Origin: G965212025 sp965212025
GTDB lineage: Bacteria > Pseudomonadota > Gammaproteobacteria > Poriferisulfidales > Oxydemutatoraceae
Reading direction: 5' to 3'
NCBI GenBank assembly: GCA_965212025.1
Contig: OZ243039.1
Coordinates: forward strand, 1,302,001-1,366,000
Length of the DNA stretch: 64,000 nucleotides
Below the pieces are notes generated by a model, which was not told the origin of the DNA, did not search any database, and saw only the letters and a list, made by a program, of their open reading frames with translations. Positions within the stretch are counted from its first letter, which is position 1. Each line of letters opens with the position of its first letter. Below are positions 37,505 through 46,607 of the stretch, piece by piece. Position numbers and translations under genes: made by a program.

Positions 37505-39007
37505 CTACTCATCTTCTTCAAACCATGGTGCCCTGGCAGTCATGATCAGTCTTTCTGCGTTCTTCCTGTCAATGCCTTCAATTTCCAGTAGCTCGTCTAC
37601 GGATTGTTCAGCAAGGCCTTCCACCGTAAGGACACCGTGCATGGCTAATTTTCTTGCCAAATCCTTGTCGATCCCCTCTATTTCGGTCAGGGTCAGCGTT
37701 TCTTTTGGCTGTTCAAGTTCACCGGACATGGCCAGCAGGAAAAGCACGTGGTTGGCGCGCTCGTGCAGAGCAGTGCAGGTTTCCTTGTCAATTCCTTCAA
37801 TTTGCAACAACTCTTCCGGGTCGGCGTAAGCGATTTCCTCGATGGTGGTGAAATTTTCATCCACGAGGATTGCAGCAAAGGTTTCATCAATTTCCAGTTT
37901 GTCCGCAAACAATTTCTGGCGGTCTTCCAGCTCCTTTTCCCGCTTTTCGTTCGACTCCAGCTCACTCATTACTGTCAATTCCCATCCGGTAAGCTGACTG
38001 GCAAGTCGCACATTTTGGCCGCCACGCCCGATAGCTTTCGCCAGTTTGTCCTGTTCCACGACGATTTCCATTTTTCTTTTTTCTTCGTCGGTTCGGACAT
38101 AGACAACCACAGCAGGTGACATGGCACTGGTGACATAGTTGGCGAGATTTTCATTCCAGGTAATGATGTCGATGCGCTCGCCTGCCAGTTCATTGGACAC
38201 TGCCTGAACCCGCGACCCGCGCATGCCAACACAAGCACCTACCGGGTCAAGGCGTGGGTCATTGGATGTGACTGCCAGCTTGGCGCGCAAACCCGGATCA
38301 CGCGCTGCCGAAATGATCTCTATCGCGCCCTGCCCAATTTCCGGGACTTCAATTTTGAACAACTCAATCAGGAATTCAGGTGCCGTACGTGACAACACCA
38401 GCTCTGCTCCCTTGCCGTCTTCACGGACGGATTGCAAGTAAGCCCGGATTCTTTCACCGGAGCGCACGATTTCCCGGGGGATGCAGAGATCCCGTGGAAT
38501 AAACGCCTCAACGTTGTGTTCCAGCTCAAGGTAAATGCCCGGGTTCGCCCCGCCCCGCTCGTCACGTTTTACCGTGCCCATTACCAGTGAGCCTATTTTG
38601 CTGCTGTAGATTTCAGCTACCCGGGCGCGTTCCGCTTCACGTATTTTTTGGCCAATGACCTGCTTGGCAGCGTGTGCGTAAATTCTTCCCGAAGGAACAT
38701 TGGTGACCTCTTCTTCTATGTATTCACCGACTTTGGTATCAGGGTGATCTTTTTTTGCGTATGACCGCAGGGTTTGCCGGTCTGATGTCTCGAATTCCTC
38801 GTCTTCATCGTCCATGACGAGCCAGCGGCGGTAGGCTTTCACAGAGCCGTCCGTTTGATCGATGTCGACTCTGAAGTCTTTGTCCTGCCCGTGCATGCGT
38901 TTTAAGGCAGCTGCTAAACCCTCTTCCATGGCATCGAACAACTCGTCTTTGCCGAGTCCTTTTTCGTTGCACACCGATTCCATTATGTGGAATATTTCCT
39001 TGTTCAT
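37505..39007 (-). CDS. nusA: Transcription termination/antitermination protein NusA
   Basis: Binds RNA polymerase and RNA to control pausing, termination and rRNA antitermination, matching the boxA-like leader found ahead of 16S. The 500 residues show the N-terminal polymerase-binding domain, S1, two KH domains (CVGMRGSRVQAVSNELAGERID and the AIGRGGQNVRLAS region) and two acidic helix-hairpin-helix repeats at the C-terminus (EGIDKDLARKLAMHGV, EGIDRKNAERLI). Normal length. Its start overlaps the rimP stop (ATGA). Confidence 0.97.
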   Translation of the reverse strand: MNKEIFHIMESVCNEKGLGKDELFDAMEEGLAAALKRMHGQDKDFRVDIDQTDGSVKAYRRWLVMDDEDEEFETSDRQTLRSYAKKDHPDTKVGEYIEEEVTNVPSGRIYAHAAKQVIGQKIREAERARVAEIYSSKIGSLVMGTVKRDERGGANPGIYLELEHNVEAFIPRDLCIPREIVRSGERIRAYLQSVREDGKGAELVLSRTAPEFLIELFKIEVPEIGQGAIEIISAARDPGLRAKLAVTSNDPRLDPVGACVGMRGSRVQAVSNELAGERIDIITWNENLANYVTSAMSPAVVVYVRTDEEKRKMEIVVEQDKLAKAIGRGGQNVRLASQLTGWELTVMSELESNEKREKELEDRQKLFADKLEIDETFAAILVDENFTTIEEIAYADPEELLQIEGIDKETCTALHERANHVLFLLAMSGELEQPKETLTLTEIEGIDKDLARKLAMHGVLTVEGLAEQSVDELLEIEGIDRKNAERLIMTARAPWFEEDE

Positions 39008-39510
39008 GGCTGCTCCTTAATCGCTTGATTCGGGCTGGCAAGTGCTTCCTTGAACCCGCGCGTATACAGAGACGCGTGGCTCACTTGGTCCATGCTGAAA
39101 GTCATGTTCTCTTCCTCGACTTTCAAAGTAAAAGTTTCTTTTTCAACCGACTGAATCACGCCTCGAAAATTCTTTTTGCCATCGACTTTTGCCCAACACT
39201 TAATGTTGACTGTTTGCCCCAAGTAGAGACGAAACTGTGACAGCTTGAACAGGCGACGCTCAACCCCTGGGGAGGACACTTCCAGCAAGTACGAACCCGG
39301 GAGCAGTTCGCTCTCCTCCAAAGAAGCACTGATGTGGGTGCTTGCCACCTCGCAGTCTTTCACTGTTACGCCATGTGGACTGTCAATGAATACGCTCAGC
39401 TTTGACCGTCTGCCGTAACGGTCAATGTTCAGCCCCCAACATTCGCAGCCCAATGCTTCCACAGTACGTTCAAGTAGCTTATTCAGCTGTTTGCTGTTCA
39501 GCTCTCCCAT
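39004..39510 (-). CDS. rimP: Ribosome maturation factor RimP
   Basis: Assists 30S subunit assembly. With the start at ATG 39510 (MGELNSKQLNKLLERTVEALG) the protein has 168 residues; a GTG nine codons upstream (39537) is possible, but a GGAGAG ribosome site falls between them. The family core is clear: LSVFIDSPHGVTVKDCEVAS and YLLEVSSPGVERRLF, then an SH3-like C-terminal domain. It is the first gene of the rimP-nusA-infB set. No tRNA-Met gene precedes it, unlike in E. coli. Confidence 0.93.
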   Translation of the reverse strand: MGELNSKQLNKLLERTVEALGCECWGLNIDRYGRRSKLSVFIDSPHGVTVKDCEVASTHISASLEESELLPGSYLLEVSSPGVERRLFKLSQFRLYLGQTVNIKCWAKVDGKKNFRGVIQSVEKETFTLKVEEENMTFSMDQVSHASLYTRGFKEALASPNQAIKEQP

Positions 39511-39537
39511 TTTGGCAAAAACTCTCTCCGGTAGCAC

Positions 39538-40547
39538 ACAACCTGCTACTTATTGTGTTAGTTCAATGAGATAGCCTGCCAGAGGCAAGCGACACTGCAA
39601 CGAGTAGCAATACTTCAAAATGCTACTTCGCCAAGTAAAGAAGATGCCTTAGGAACAGACGCTGTGCTGATCTCAAGCGGTGCCTATTGTAGACAGTTCG
39701 GTGTAGTGAGGCAAGCAATCTCCATGGTGTTTGTGGTGTTGCTCATGCCGGCGCCTTCCAGGTGCTTGCCTCCTTGTCAGCCGGTTTTCAGCATGCGTTT
39801 TAAGTCGTTATTGGCGAGCCGACCGAGTGTGGGCGACCGGCGTTGCTCTGTGTGTGGGAGGACCGAGCAATTCGTTCGGCATCGTCTGTCGGAGGGCAGA
39901 TGTCTGTCACGGGCGAATAATTTTGAACACCGCATGCTCGTTTGCTTGCCCATGAGAAACACCCGAAAAAGGGTTGGACTTTCTACGTTCTGCTTCTTGG
40001 CTGCTGGTAAAATTCCAATGGGGAAGCCGTTCGAAAGAGCAGGAAAGCACCGCATGACTCGCTAATTCACCGTGCAGTCGCTTTACAGTTCGGCAGTTTT
40101 TTGCTATCGTGCAGACTAGGGTTTAACGGGGTGGAATTTAATCCGGAGAATGGTCAAAACCATTAATAATTATAAGACCTGCTTCGGAATGATGTGGTGA
40201 GTATGGTAGACACAAGTACTCACTGCGGTTGTGTTGCAGCGTTCTTTAGCAATGGGTGATTGTGTGATACGGGGGCAGACAGGGTTTCAGAGTGGATGGC
40301 ATAACATGAGAGCCGTAATGGTCAAGGACATGGCGGGTACCGGTTGAAGGACAAAATGTCCAGGAACTGGCGGACAAAGAAAAGTCATTGTGTTTATGGC
40401 TCCGTCCGAATCAGGGCAAGGGCTGCTTTTTTTGGTGTGCAGCAGGAGACTGAACTCAGTTCCAGACAGATAACCAGGGTGTTTGGTGGGCAGCACCAAA
40501 CCATCTAACCCAGCCGGGTCGCTTTTATCAACCCGGGACAAAGAATC
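39538..40547. other. Gene-poor kilobase between rimP and the pentapeptide gene
   Basis: No recognisable gene, tRNA or repeat family. The longest frame (plus strand 39664-40065, GTG start, 133 codons, rich in Cys and Arg) has no family resemblance and no good ribosome site. A minus-strand frame at 40287-40592 overlaps the next gene's start and is equally anonymous. It may be decayed sequence plus the promoters for the divergent rimP and pentapeptide genes. Confidence 0.4.
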
Positions 40548-42887
40548 GTGAAAAACGAAACCATCGATCGATGGTACCAATCGGTTAATCAAGCCTCAGA
40601 CGTTTCACGAACAGCGATGCTGTTTTTGTTGGTCGTGGCACTTTACCTGCTGATTATGGTTTCCCTGACCGATGACATGATGCTTTTGAGGGAGGAAACC
40701 ATAGAGCTGCCTCTCATGCAAATCGGCATACCAGTGGTTGCCTTCTACGCGATAGCCCCCCTGATATTTTTGCTTTTGCACGCAAACTTGCTTTTGCGGT
40801 TATCCCAGCTTGCCACGGCAGTCACCAAATTACGTGACTTAACTTCCAGCACCATGGTGGACTTGCGTATTTCCAAGTCTTTTTCATTCGATTATTCGTA
40901 CATGCTGTTGGGCACCAAGTTTTTCGAAATGAAAAGACTGGCACTGTGTCTGGCCTTTTTTCTACAAGTTGTTGTAGTGCCAGTGACCGTGCTGTTGTTT
41001 CTTCAGATGCATTTCCTCGCATACCAAGATGAAGGAATTACCTTTTTTCACCAGATTATTGTCACGCTGGATTTGCTGTTCCTGGCAATATTTACTTACG
41101 GCTTCGTCACGAAATGGAGTGGCGTGAGACCATGGGACAGGGAAGGAAAAGGGCGGGTGGTTTCTGCCATCATGCTCACTGCTTCTACATTGAAGCGTTT
41201 AGTTCCCTTCGTTCCAATTGCTCTCGTGGCCGTCTTTTCCTGGCTTATCTTGCTGGTTCCGGATAGCTATATTGAAAAGAAAATCAATTACCCTTTGCAG
41301 CAAGCGGTTTCAGGCTGGATATTTACAGATTGGTGGAAGGAGTCGGATGTTGTAAGTAACCCGTCGCTGGCAGAGGGTGAAACCACATTGCTCACACGGA
41401 TGAAGAATTTTCTGACCGATAAGCCCTTGGGGGATGTCAGGCGCTATATTGATCTGAGTCATACGACAATTTCGCTGCGGGATGTGTCGCCATTCATTGT
41501 CGGCGCCCTGATCCAGCAAGATAAAGACGTGACCCCCCAGATCCCTTGTGAACACATTGGGAAACTAAAGCTTGAGAATCGTCGTCTTCATTACGCTCGC
41601 TTCGTTGGTTCAAAATTCGAGTGTACCGAGCTAAAGAACGTCTTATTGTCGGGGGCAGACTTAAGCGGCGCACATTTTCTTAACGCAGAGTTGGTTGGGA
41701 CGGACTTTACCAACGCCAATTTGAGTGGAGCCGATTTAGGTGGCTCGAATCTGAGCAGAAGTGAGTTTCGAGACGCCAATCTGAGCTATGCCCGCCTACA
41801 TGGTGCGAACCTGAGCTATGCCCACCTTGCCAGAGTTGATTTAAGGCATGCGCTTCTGCACCACGTGGATTTGCGTGGAGCCAGGTTGTATGAAGCAAAG
41901 CTGAGCGATGCCGAGTTTGATCATGCGGATCTGAGGGGTGCCAAGTTGCACTCTGCAGACCTCAGAAGAGCCACGCTGTTAGGTGCCGATCTGAGTCATG
42001 CCAAGCTGCACGGTGCCAACTTGCACAAAGCCAATATGAATGGTGCAAACCTGTTGGGAGCTGAGCTGCACGGTGTCGACCTGAGCTGGAGTAAGTTGCA
42101 CGGTGCCAACCTGGCTGGGGCTGAGTTGCACGGTGCAGACCTAGGCTGGGCTGAGCTGTACGGTGCATACATGGTCTGGGCTGAGCTGCATGGTGCAAAC
42201 TTGTTTAAAGCTCAGTTACATGGCGCAGACCTGACCGGTGTGGAGCTACACGGCGCAGATCTGCGTCTTGCCAGATTACGAGGCGTAAGCTTGGTCTATG
42301 CCGAGTTGCATGGAGCCAATCTGTCCAGAACCGAGCTGCACGGCTCAGTCCTGACTGATGCCAGGCTGCATGGGGCTGACCTGACCATGGTCTCTCTTAA
42401 ACACACCGACCTGAGAGGTGCGCTCCTGGATAGACCGGAGGAGAAAGAGTGGAATACCGTTTTAGCCAACATAAAAAATGGCTACGAACTAAGAGGTTTG
42501 TTCGGAAAAGTCATTGAGGGCAAATTGTCAGGTATTGAAAAGGTGAGTGATTCCGTTAGAGGCATATTCCTATCAACCTCTTCAACAGCCGAGGATTGCA
42601 TTTTGCATGACAGCACGTGGGCTTACTGGGAGGCATCAAGTTGCACAGAGGAAGAAGTAGGCGAAACGGTGGCGCAAGATGTCGTTAGGGTGGCGTGTGG
42701 CAATGAATCGGTTGCAAAAATGATCATGTTTGCTATCGAAACAAGACCTTATGCACTCGCGTTGCTGAGCGCTTTGTCACAGGCGGCTGACACTAAAAAA
42801 TGTACAGCGCTTCGCCCATTTCACGCGAGACTGCGCAGTCTGGAAGAGCTGTTCGCTCGCATAGAATCAGAGAAGGTAGGGGGATAG
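40548..42887 (+). CDS. Membrane-anchored pentapeptide-repeat protein
   Basis: A 779-residue protein with two parts. Residues 1-260 hold several membrane segments (e.g. AMLFLLVVALYLLIMVSL, GIPVVAFYAIAPLIFLLL, FFLQVVVVPVTVLLFL, ALVAVFSWLILLV). Residues 345-625 are an uninterrupted run of about 55 pentapeptides of the A(D/N)Lxx type, often in a ten-residue rhythm such as ELHGADLxxA, forming a predicted right-handed quadrilateral beta-helix. A non-repeat C-terminal domain of about 150 residues follows, with three Cys. Start is GTG 40548. The function is unknown; some free pentapeptide proteins mimic DNA, but a membrane-fixed one more likely acts as a scaffold. Confidence 0.85.
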   Translation: MKNETIDRWYQSVNQASDVSRTAMLFLLVVALYLLIMVSLTDDMMLLREETIELPLMQIGIPVVAFYAIAPLIFLLLHANLLLRLSQLATAVTKLRDLTSSTMVDLRISKSFSFDYSYMLLGTKFFEMKRLALCLAFFLQVVVVPVTVLLFLQMHFLAYQDEGITFFHQIIVTLDLLFLAIFTYGFVTKWSGVRPWDREGKGRVVSAIMLTASTLKRLVPFVPIALVAVFSWLILLVPDSYIEKKINYPLQQAVSGWIFTDWWKESDVVSNPSLAEGETTLLTRMKNFLTDKPLGDVRRYIDLSHTTISLRDVSPFIVGALIQQDKDVTPQIPCEHIGKLKLENRRLHYARFVGSKFECTELKNVLLSGADLSGAHFLNAELVGTDFTNANLSGADLGGSNLSRSEFRDANLSYARLHGANLSYAHLARVDLRHALLHHVDLRGARLYEAKLSDAEFDHADLRGAKLHSADLRRATLLGADLSHAKLHGANLHKANMNGANLLGAELHGVDLSWSKLHGANLAGAELHGADLGWAELYGAYMVWAELHGANLFKAQLHGADLTGVELHGADLRLARLRGVSLVYAELHGANLSRTELHGSVLTDARLHGADLTMVSLKHTDLRGALLDRPEEKEWNTVLANIKNGYELRGLFGKVIEGKLSGIEKVSDSVRGIFLSTSSTAEDCILHDSTWAYWEASSCTEEEVGETVAQDVVRVACGNESVAKMIMFAIETRPYALALLSALSQAADTKKCTALRPFHARLRSLEELFARIESEKVGG

Positions 42888-42913
42888 CTCAAAAAAGGGC
42901 TTCACGGAAGTGT

Positions 42914-43000
42914 GGACTGGTCTTCAAAGATTCTTTCATCGGTAATGCCGTTATCCGGGGCTTGAGGCTCATCCTTTGCTGAAAGGATGAAAACCAGTCC
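42914..43000 (+). other. Inverted-repeat element after the pentapeptide gene
   Basis: GGACTGGT (42914-42921) and ACCAGTCC (42993-43000) are perfect complements and enclose a strong hairpin, TCATCCTTT-GCTG-AAAGGATGA (42969-42990). No U-run follows, so it is not a simple terminator. It could be a structured RNA or a remnant of a mobile repeat. Confidence 0.5.
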
Positions 43001-43048
43001 GCAGTGCAAATTTATCGGGTCACAGCAAGCATAAGTCAGTTTATTTTT

Positions 43049-43134
43049 AACCGCGAAAGGCGCGAAAGGTGGCATTGGTTCATCAAATGGTTCTGATCGC
43101 TAAAAGCGCGAAAGACGCTAAAAGCGCGAAAGCA
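43049..43134 (+). repeat. GCGAAAG-type short repeats, including a tandem 18-mer
   Basis: AACCGCGAAAGGCGCGAAAGG (43049-43069) is followed by two tandem copies of CGCTAAAAGCGCGAAAG plus one variable base (43099-43116 and 43117-43134). A near-identical copy of the first element occurs inverted at 44384-44403, on the other side of the porin pseudogene. Confidence 0.75.
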
Positions 43135-43174
43135 AGCAAATCATGAGCGAAAAAAGTGGGCGTAGCCTGTATTG

Positions 43175-43202
43175 TTGACAGCATCATGTTCACACGTAAC
43201 AT
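43175..43202 (+). promoter_or_regulatory. Promoter of the decayed porin copy
   Basis: A perfect TTGACA (43175-43180), 16-base spacer, TAACAT (43197-43202), 57 bases before the ATG. Its -35 and adjoining bases match those of the intact porin's promoter (44431-44459), so the promoter was duplicated together with the gene. Confidence 0.7.
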
Positions 43203-43259
43203 TGCTGACAGGCGAGGGTGAAACGGGGTCAACCCGCTGAATTACCGGTTCTGTCCAAC

Positions 43260-44368
43260 ATGAAGACACACAATTGTGTGCTGGCAAAGCAGTGCTGGCG
43301 TCTCACGCTTTTAGCGGCTATGTTGGGGTACTCAGCGTCTTCTCTGGCCGTGGGCGTCAAAATAAGAGGAGATGGTCTGGATGGATTGGGCGTTGATGTG
43401 TTCGGGTTTGCGCAGCAAGGAGCCCAAAAAATTGATCGAACCGGAGCCGGGAAAGACCAAGATAACTTCGCGTTTGGGGCTGATCGGATTCATTTCGGGT
43501 TCAAAATGAAATGGGACAAATGGACTGGCTTTTTGCTGTTCAATCCGCAAAAGAGCGGTAGCAATCTGGCAACTTTGTCCAAGTTCTTTTTTGATGCTTT
43601 TGTTGCCTACAGGTTTGACAACGCTTTTCAGCTGAAACTCGGTCAATTCAAAACGCCGATTGGTTTGTCGTTTAGTGTTATCGATCACGGTTTGCCCATG
43701 ATTAAGCGCACCATGGCTTCACGTTTGGTTCTTAATTGAGATCTCGGAATGATGTTGAGTGGTCGGGAGATCGCAGTGGGAGAGGGGCATCTTGGTTATG
43801 ACCTGGGCATTTTTAACCCGGCTGACCGTTCAGGAGCTGTCGTTATTGATCCGGCTCAGAAAGGTCAGGATTATGCATACGCGGCCCGGCTGATGTACGA
43901 CTTGGGAAAGGCGTTTCACGTTGAGGCTTCTGCGGGCAGGGTGGAGAACGCTGGCGGGATTAATGACGGTGTGGGTACGGAGGACTACGACGTGTTTGAC
44001 ATAGGTGCGGTCTACACACAGGGATCTTTGCGCTTGCGTGCTGAATACGCGGACGGCAATAACGTCTATGGTGAACGTGACCGGGATGAAGAAGCCTGGT
44101 TTCTGGAAGCAGGCTACGCCTTCAATGACATTGTGGAAGGTATGGTGCGCTTATCAGGAGGCCGAGACTGAAATAGAGGGCGTACAGACTGATTTGGAAC
44201 GCTATGAAGTGGGTGTGAACCTGTTTTTTAGGCCAAACCAAAAGGAACGCGCGTGTGCAGTTGAATTATGCCTCGGTCGGTGGAGACGAGGATGGCTATA
44301 AAGGTGCGGCAGGCAAGGATAACAATAGCTTCGATGCAATACTTGCCCAAGTTCAGTTTGCTTTTTGA
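43260..44368 (+). pseudogene. OprP/OprO-like porin, disabled copy
   Basis: Aligned to the intact porin downstream, this copy runs from MKTHNCVLAKQCW to the terminal VQFAF but carries three lesions. An in-frame TGA at 43737-43739 replaces the Arg codon after LVL. An extra T near 44151 shifts the frame at the YQEAE segment. A sixth T in the run at about 44222-44228 shifts it again in NLFLGQ. After correcting for these, the rest stays in register to the stop at 44366-44368. The upstream promoter is intact. It is a recent pseudogene of a tandem duplication. Confidence 0.88.
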
Positions 44369-44383
44369 TACTGCAGATACCAA

Positions 44384-44403
44384 CCTTCGCGCCTTTCGCG
44401 GTT
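44384..44403 (-). repeat. Inverted copy of the GCGAAAGG repeat
   Basis: CCTTCGCGCCTTTCGCGGTT is the reverse complement of the element at 43049-43069 with one base missing. The two inverted copies bracket the porin pseudogene. Confidence 0.7.
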
Positions 44404-44430
44404 GGAACCTTTTTGGGCATGTTTCGCATA

Positions 44431-44459
44431 TTGACAGCGTTGTGTTCAACGCGTATCAT
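44431..44459 (+). promoter_or_regulatory. Promoter of the porin-sox unit
   Basis: TTGACA (44431-44436), 17-base spacer, TATCAT (44454-44459), about 130 bases before the porin ATG. As the porin ends 25 bases before soxX and no other promoter is evident, it probably serves the whole cluster. Confidence 0.7.
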
Positions 44460-44591
44460 CCCTTCTCCGCAATTTTTCTTCCCGCCAGGTGAGGGAAGAA
44501 CGGTGCGGGCGGTCTGATGAGTCGCCTGTTTTGCCCAGAGTGGCGGGCTGTGCGAGGGCTTCCAATTTTCAATTTCCTAGAGGGAAAAAAC

Positions 44592-45704
44592 ATGAAAACA
44601 CACGATTATGTGCTTGCCAGGCAGTGGTATCGTCGCGTACTTTTGGTTGCGATGCTGGGTTATTCAACGTCTTCCTTGGGTGTGAGTCTCGAAATGAAAG
44701 GAAACGGACTGGAAGGATTGAAAGTTGATATGTTTGGGGTCGCCCAGCTTGAGGCTCTACAAATTGACCGACCCGGGAATCAGGACAACCTCGAGTTTGG
44801 GGCGGATCGGGTTCGTTTCGGGTTCAAAATGAAATGGGATGGATGGTCTGGCGCGTTGCATTTTGATGCAGAAGGAAGCGATAGCAATCCGGCAACTTTG
44901 CCCAATTTTATTCGTGATGCTTATGTTGCCTATAAGTTCGACAATGCTTTTCAGCTAAAGTTCGGCCAGTACAAAACGCCGGTCGGTATGGCGGCTAACG
45001 CTTCCGGTACAAACTTGCCCTTGGTTAAGCGCACTATGGCTTCACGTTTGGTTCTGGATCGGGACATTGGGGTGATGTTGAGTGGTCGGGAGATCGAAAT
45101 CGGAGAGGGGCATCTTGGTTATGACTTGGGTATTTTTAACCCGGCTGACCGTTCAAAAGCTGCCGCCTCAATTGACAAGATTCAGAAAGGGCAAGACTAT
45201 GCATACGCGGCACGACTGATGTACGACCTCGGAAAGGCATTTCACGTTGAGGCTTCTGTGGGCAGGGTGGAGAACGCTGGCGGGATTATTGACGATCTGG
45301 GCACGGAGGAGGACACGGAGGACTACGACGTGTTTGACGTTGGTGCTGTCTACACACAGGGTCCCATGCGTCTGCGTGCCGAGTACATAAAGGGTCATAA
45401 CGTCAGGGGTGAGCGTGACCGGGATGAAGAAGCCTGGTTTCTGGAAGCAGGCTACGCCTTCAATGATATTGTGGAAGGTGTGGCACGCTACCAGGAAGCC
45501 GAGACTGATATACAGGATGTACGGACTGACCTGAGCCGCTACGAGGTGGGGGTGAATCTGTTTTTAGGCCAAACCAAAAAGAATGGACGTGTACAACTGA
45601 ACTACGCTTCAGTCGGTGGCGACGAGGATGGCTATAAAGGTGTGGCTGGTGGCGGAAATAATCGATATGATGCGATACTTGCCCAGGTTCAGTTTGCTTT
45701 TTAA
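44592..45704 (+). CDS. Outer-membrane anion-selective porin, OprP/OprO-like
   Basis: A 370-residue barrel protein. ATG 44592 gives a leader MKTHDYVLARQW with a following hydrophobic stretch (VLLVAMLGYSTSSLGVS). The mature protein shows the OprP/OprO layout: EMKGNGLEGLKVDMFG, then FGADRVRFGFKMKWDGW and DAYVAYKFDNAFQLKFGQYKTPVG. VKRTMASRLV, SGREI and LGIFNPADRS follow, and the protein ends with aromatic VQFAF as barrels do. Known family members pass phosphate or pyrophosphate; here, directly before soxX, thiosulfate or sulfate is a plausible cargo (inference). An intergenic leader of 130 bases precedes it. Confidence 0.85.
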   Translation: MKTHDYVLARQWYRRVLLVAMLGYSTSSLGVSLEMKGNGLEGLKVDMFGVAQLEALQIDRPGNQDNLEFGADRVRFGFKMKWDGWSGALHFDAEGSDSNPATLPNFIRDAYVAYKFDNAFQLKFGQYKTPVGMAANASGTNLPLVKRTMASRLVLDRDIGVMLSGREIEIGEGHLGYDLGIFNPADRSKAAASIDKIQKGQDYAYAARLMYDLGKAFHVEASVGRVENAGGIIDDLGTEEDTEDYDVFDVGAVYTQGPMRLRAEYIKGHNVRGERDRDEEAWFLEAGYAFNDIVEGVARYQEAETDIQDVRTDLSRYEVGVNLFLGQTKKNGRVQLNYASVGGDEDGYKGVAGGGNNRYDAILAQVQFAF

Positions 45705-45729
45705 TCCTTCACGTGAGTCAGGGACAGTC

Positions 45730-46098
45730 ATGGGTTCCTTCAGGTTTTCAGTAACTGTGCGCTTTCTGTCCGGGCTGGTTCTTTTGCCGCTCGTCTTTGC
45801 TCTGGCAGGGGTGTCGCTGGCAAGTGATGCGGTAGAGGAAGGCAAGAAGATTGCTTTTGACCGTAAAAAAGGGAACTGTCTTGCATGCCACTACTTGGTG
45901 GGAGGCGTGGTTCCCGGGAACATAGCACCCCCACTTGTGGAAATGAAACAACACTTTCCTGACCGAAAGCGCTTGCGTGCAATTCTTTGGGATATTACCG
46001 AGGAGCGCCCGGAAGCCATGATGCCGCCATTCGGAAAGCATGGCATATTGACCAAAGATGAAATAGAGAAGATTCTTGAGTACTTGTACACTCAGTGA
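45730..46098 (+). CDS. soxX: Sulfur-oxidising cytochrome SoxX
   Basis: The monohaem c-type subunit of SoxXA, which takes electrons from thiosulfate coupling to the SoxY carrier. ATG 45730 gives a signal peptide (VRFLSGLVLLPLVFALAGVSLA). The haem site is Cys50-x-x-Cys53-His54 (NCLACH), and the distal Met ligand is in EAMMPPFG (97-98). The 122 residues are normal for the family. It begins 25 bases after the porin stop; soxY starts 32 bases after its own stop. Confidence 0.93.
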   Translation: MGSFRFSVTVRFLSGLVLLPLVFALAGVSLASDAVEEGKKIAFDRKKGNCLACHYLVGGVVPGNIAPPLVEMKQHFPDRKRLRAILWDITEERPEAMMPPFGKHGILTKDEIEKILEYLYTQ

Positions 46099-46130
46099 TG
46101 TTTGAAAAGCTCCACGCGGAGGAACGTAAT

Positions 46131-46592
46131 ATGAACTTGATACGCCGACGATTCCTGGGTGGGGCAGCATGCTTTTGCGGCTTGCTGGCATTTTCAGGAC
46201 AGTTGATTGCTGCCTTGAAGCCTGGGCGTCCAGACGGTGCCTTTGACGCGGAGAGCTTTGGCAAAGCCATGGCCGCGCTTGAAGCTGACGGAGCTGTGGA
46301 GGTGCCGGACAAGATCAAAATCAAGGTTCCCGACATTGCGGAAAACGGAGCGGTCGTTCCTGTTTCCATTTCCACTTCGCTGACTGGGGTGCGCCGGATC
46401 GCCTTACTGGTCGTGGACAATCCTACGCCGCTGAATTCAGTTTACGAGTTTCACGAAGGTGCAGTTCCTTATATCGCGACTCGCGTAAAAATGCTCAAGA
46501 CTTCAAATGTGGTGGCGTTGGTTGAAGCTGGTGGCAAACTGTACAGTGCCAGAAAGGAAGTCAAAGTTACGATTGGTGGCTGTGGCGGTTAA
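46131..46592 (+). CDS. soxY: Thiosulfate carrier subunit SoxY
   Basis: Carries the substrate covalently during thiosulfate oxidation. ATG 46131 (MNLIRRRFLGGAACFCG) has a twin-arginine leader, as expected for SoxYZ export, and a GCGGAGGA ribosome site just before. The 153 residues end with the swinging arm KVTIGGCGG, whose Cys151 is the attachment point. The fold is otherwise a short immunoglobulin-like domain. It is followed by soxZ after 15 bases. Confidence 0.95.
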   Translation: MNLIRRRFLGGAACFCGLLAFSGQLIAALKPGRPDGAFDAESFGKAMAALEADGAVEVPDKIKIKVPDIAENGAVVPVSISTSLTGVRRIALLVVDNPTPLNSVYEFHEGAVPYIATRVKMLKTSNVVALVEAGGKLYSARKEVKVTIGGCGG

Positions 46593-46607
46593 CGACAGGA
46601 GGGATCG

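Noticed and set aside
40287..40592. 101-codon minus-strand frame in the gene-poor region
   Set aside because: It overlaps the start of the well-supported pentapeptide gene, lacks a ribosome site and matches no family I know.
41962..42198. Histidine-rich repetitive frame antisense to the pentapeptide gene
   Set aside because: A shadow of the LHGA repeat codons; no start signal or family resemblance.
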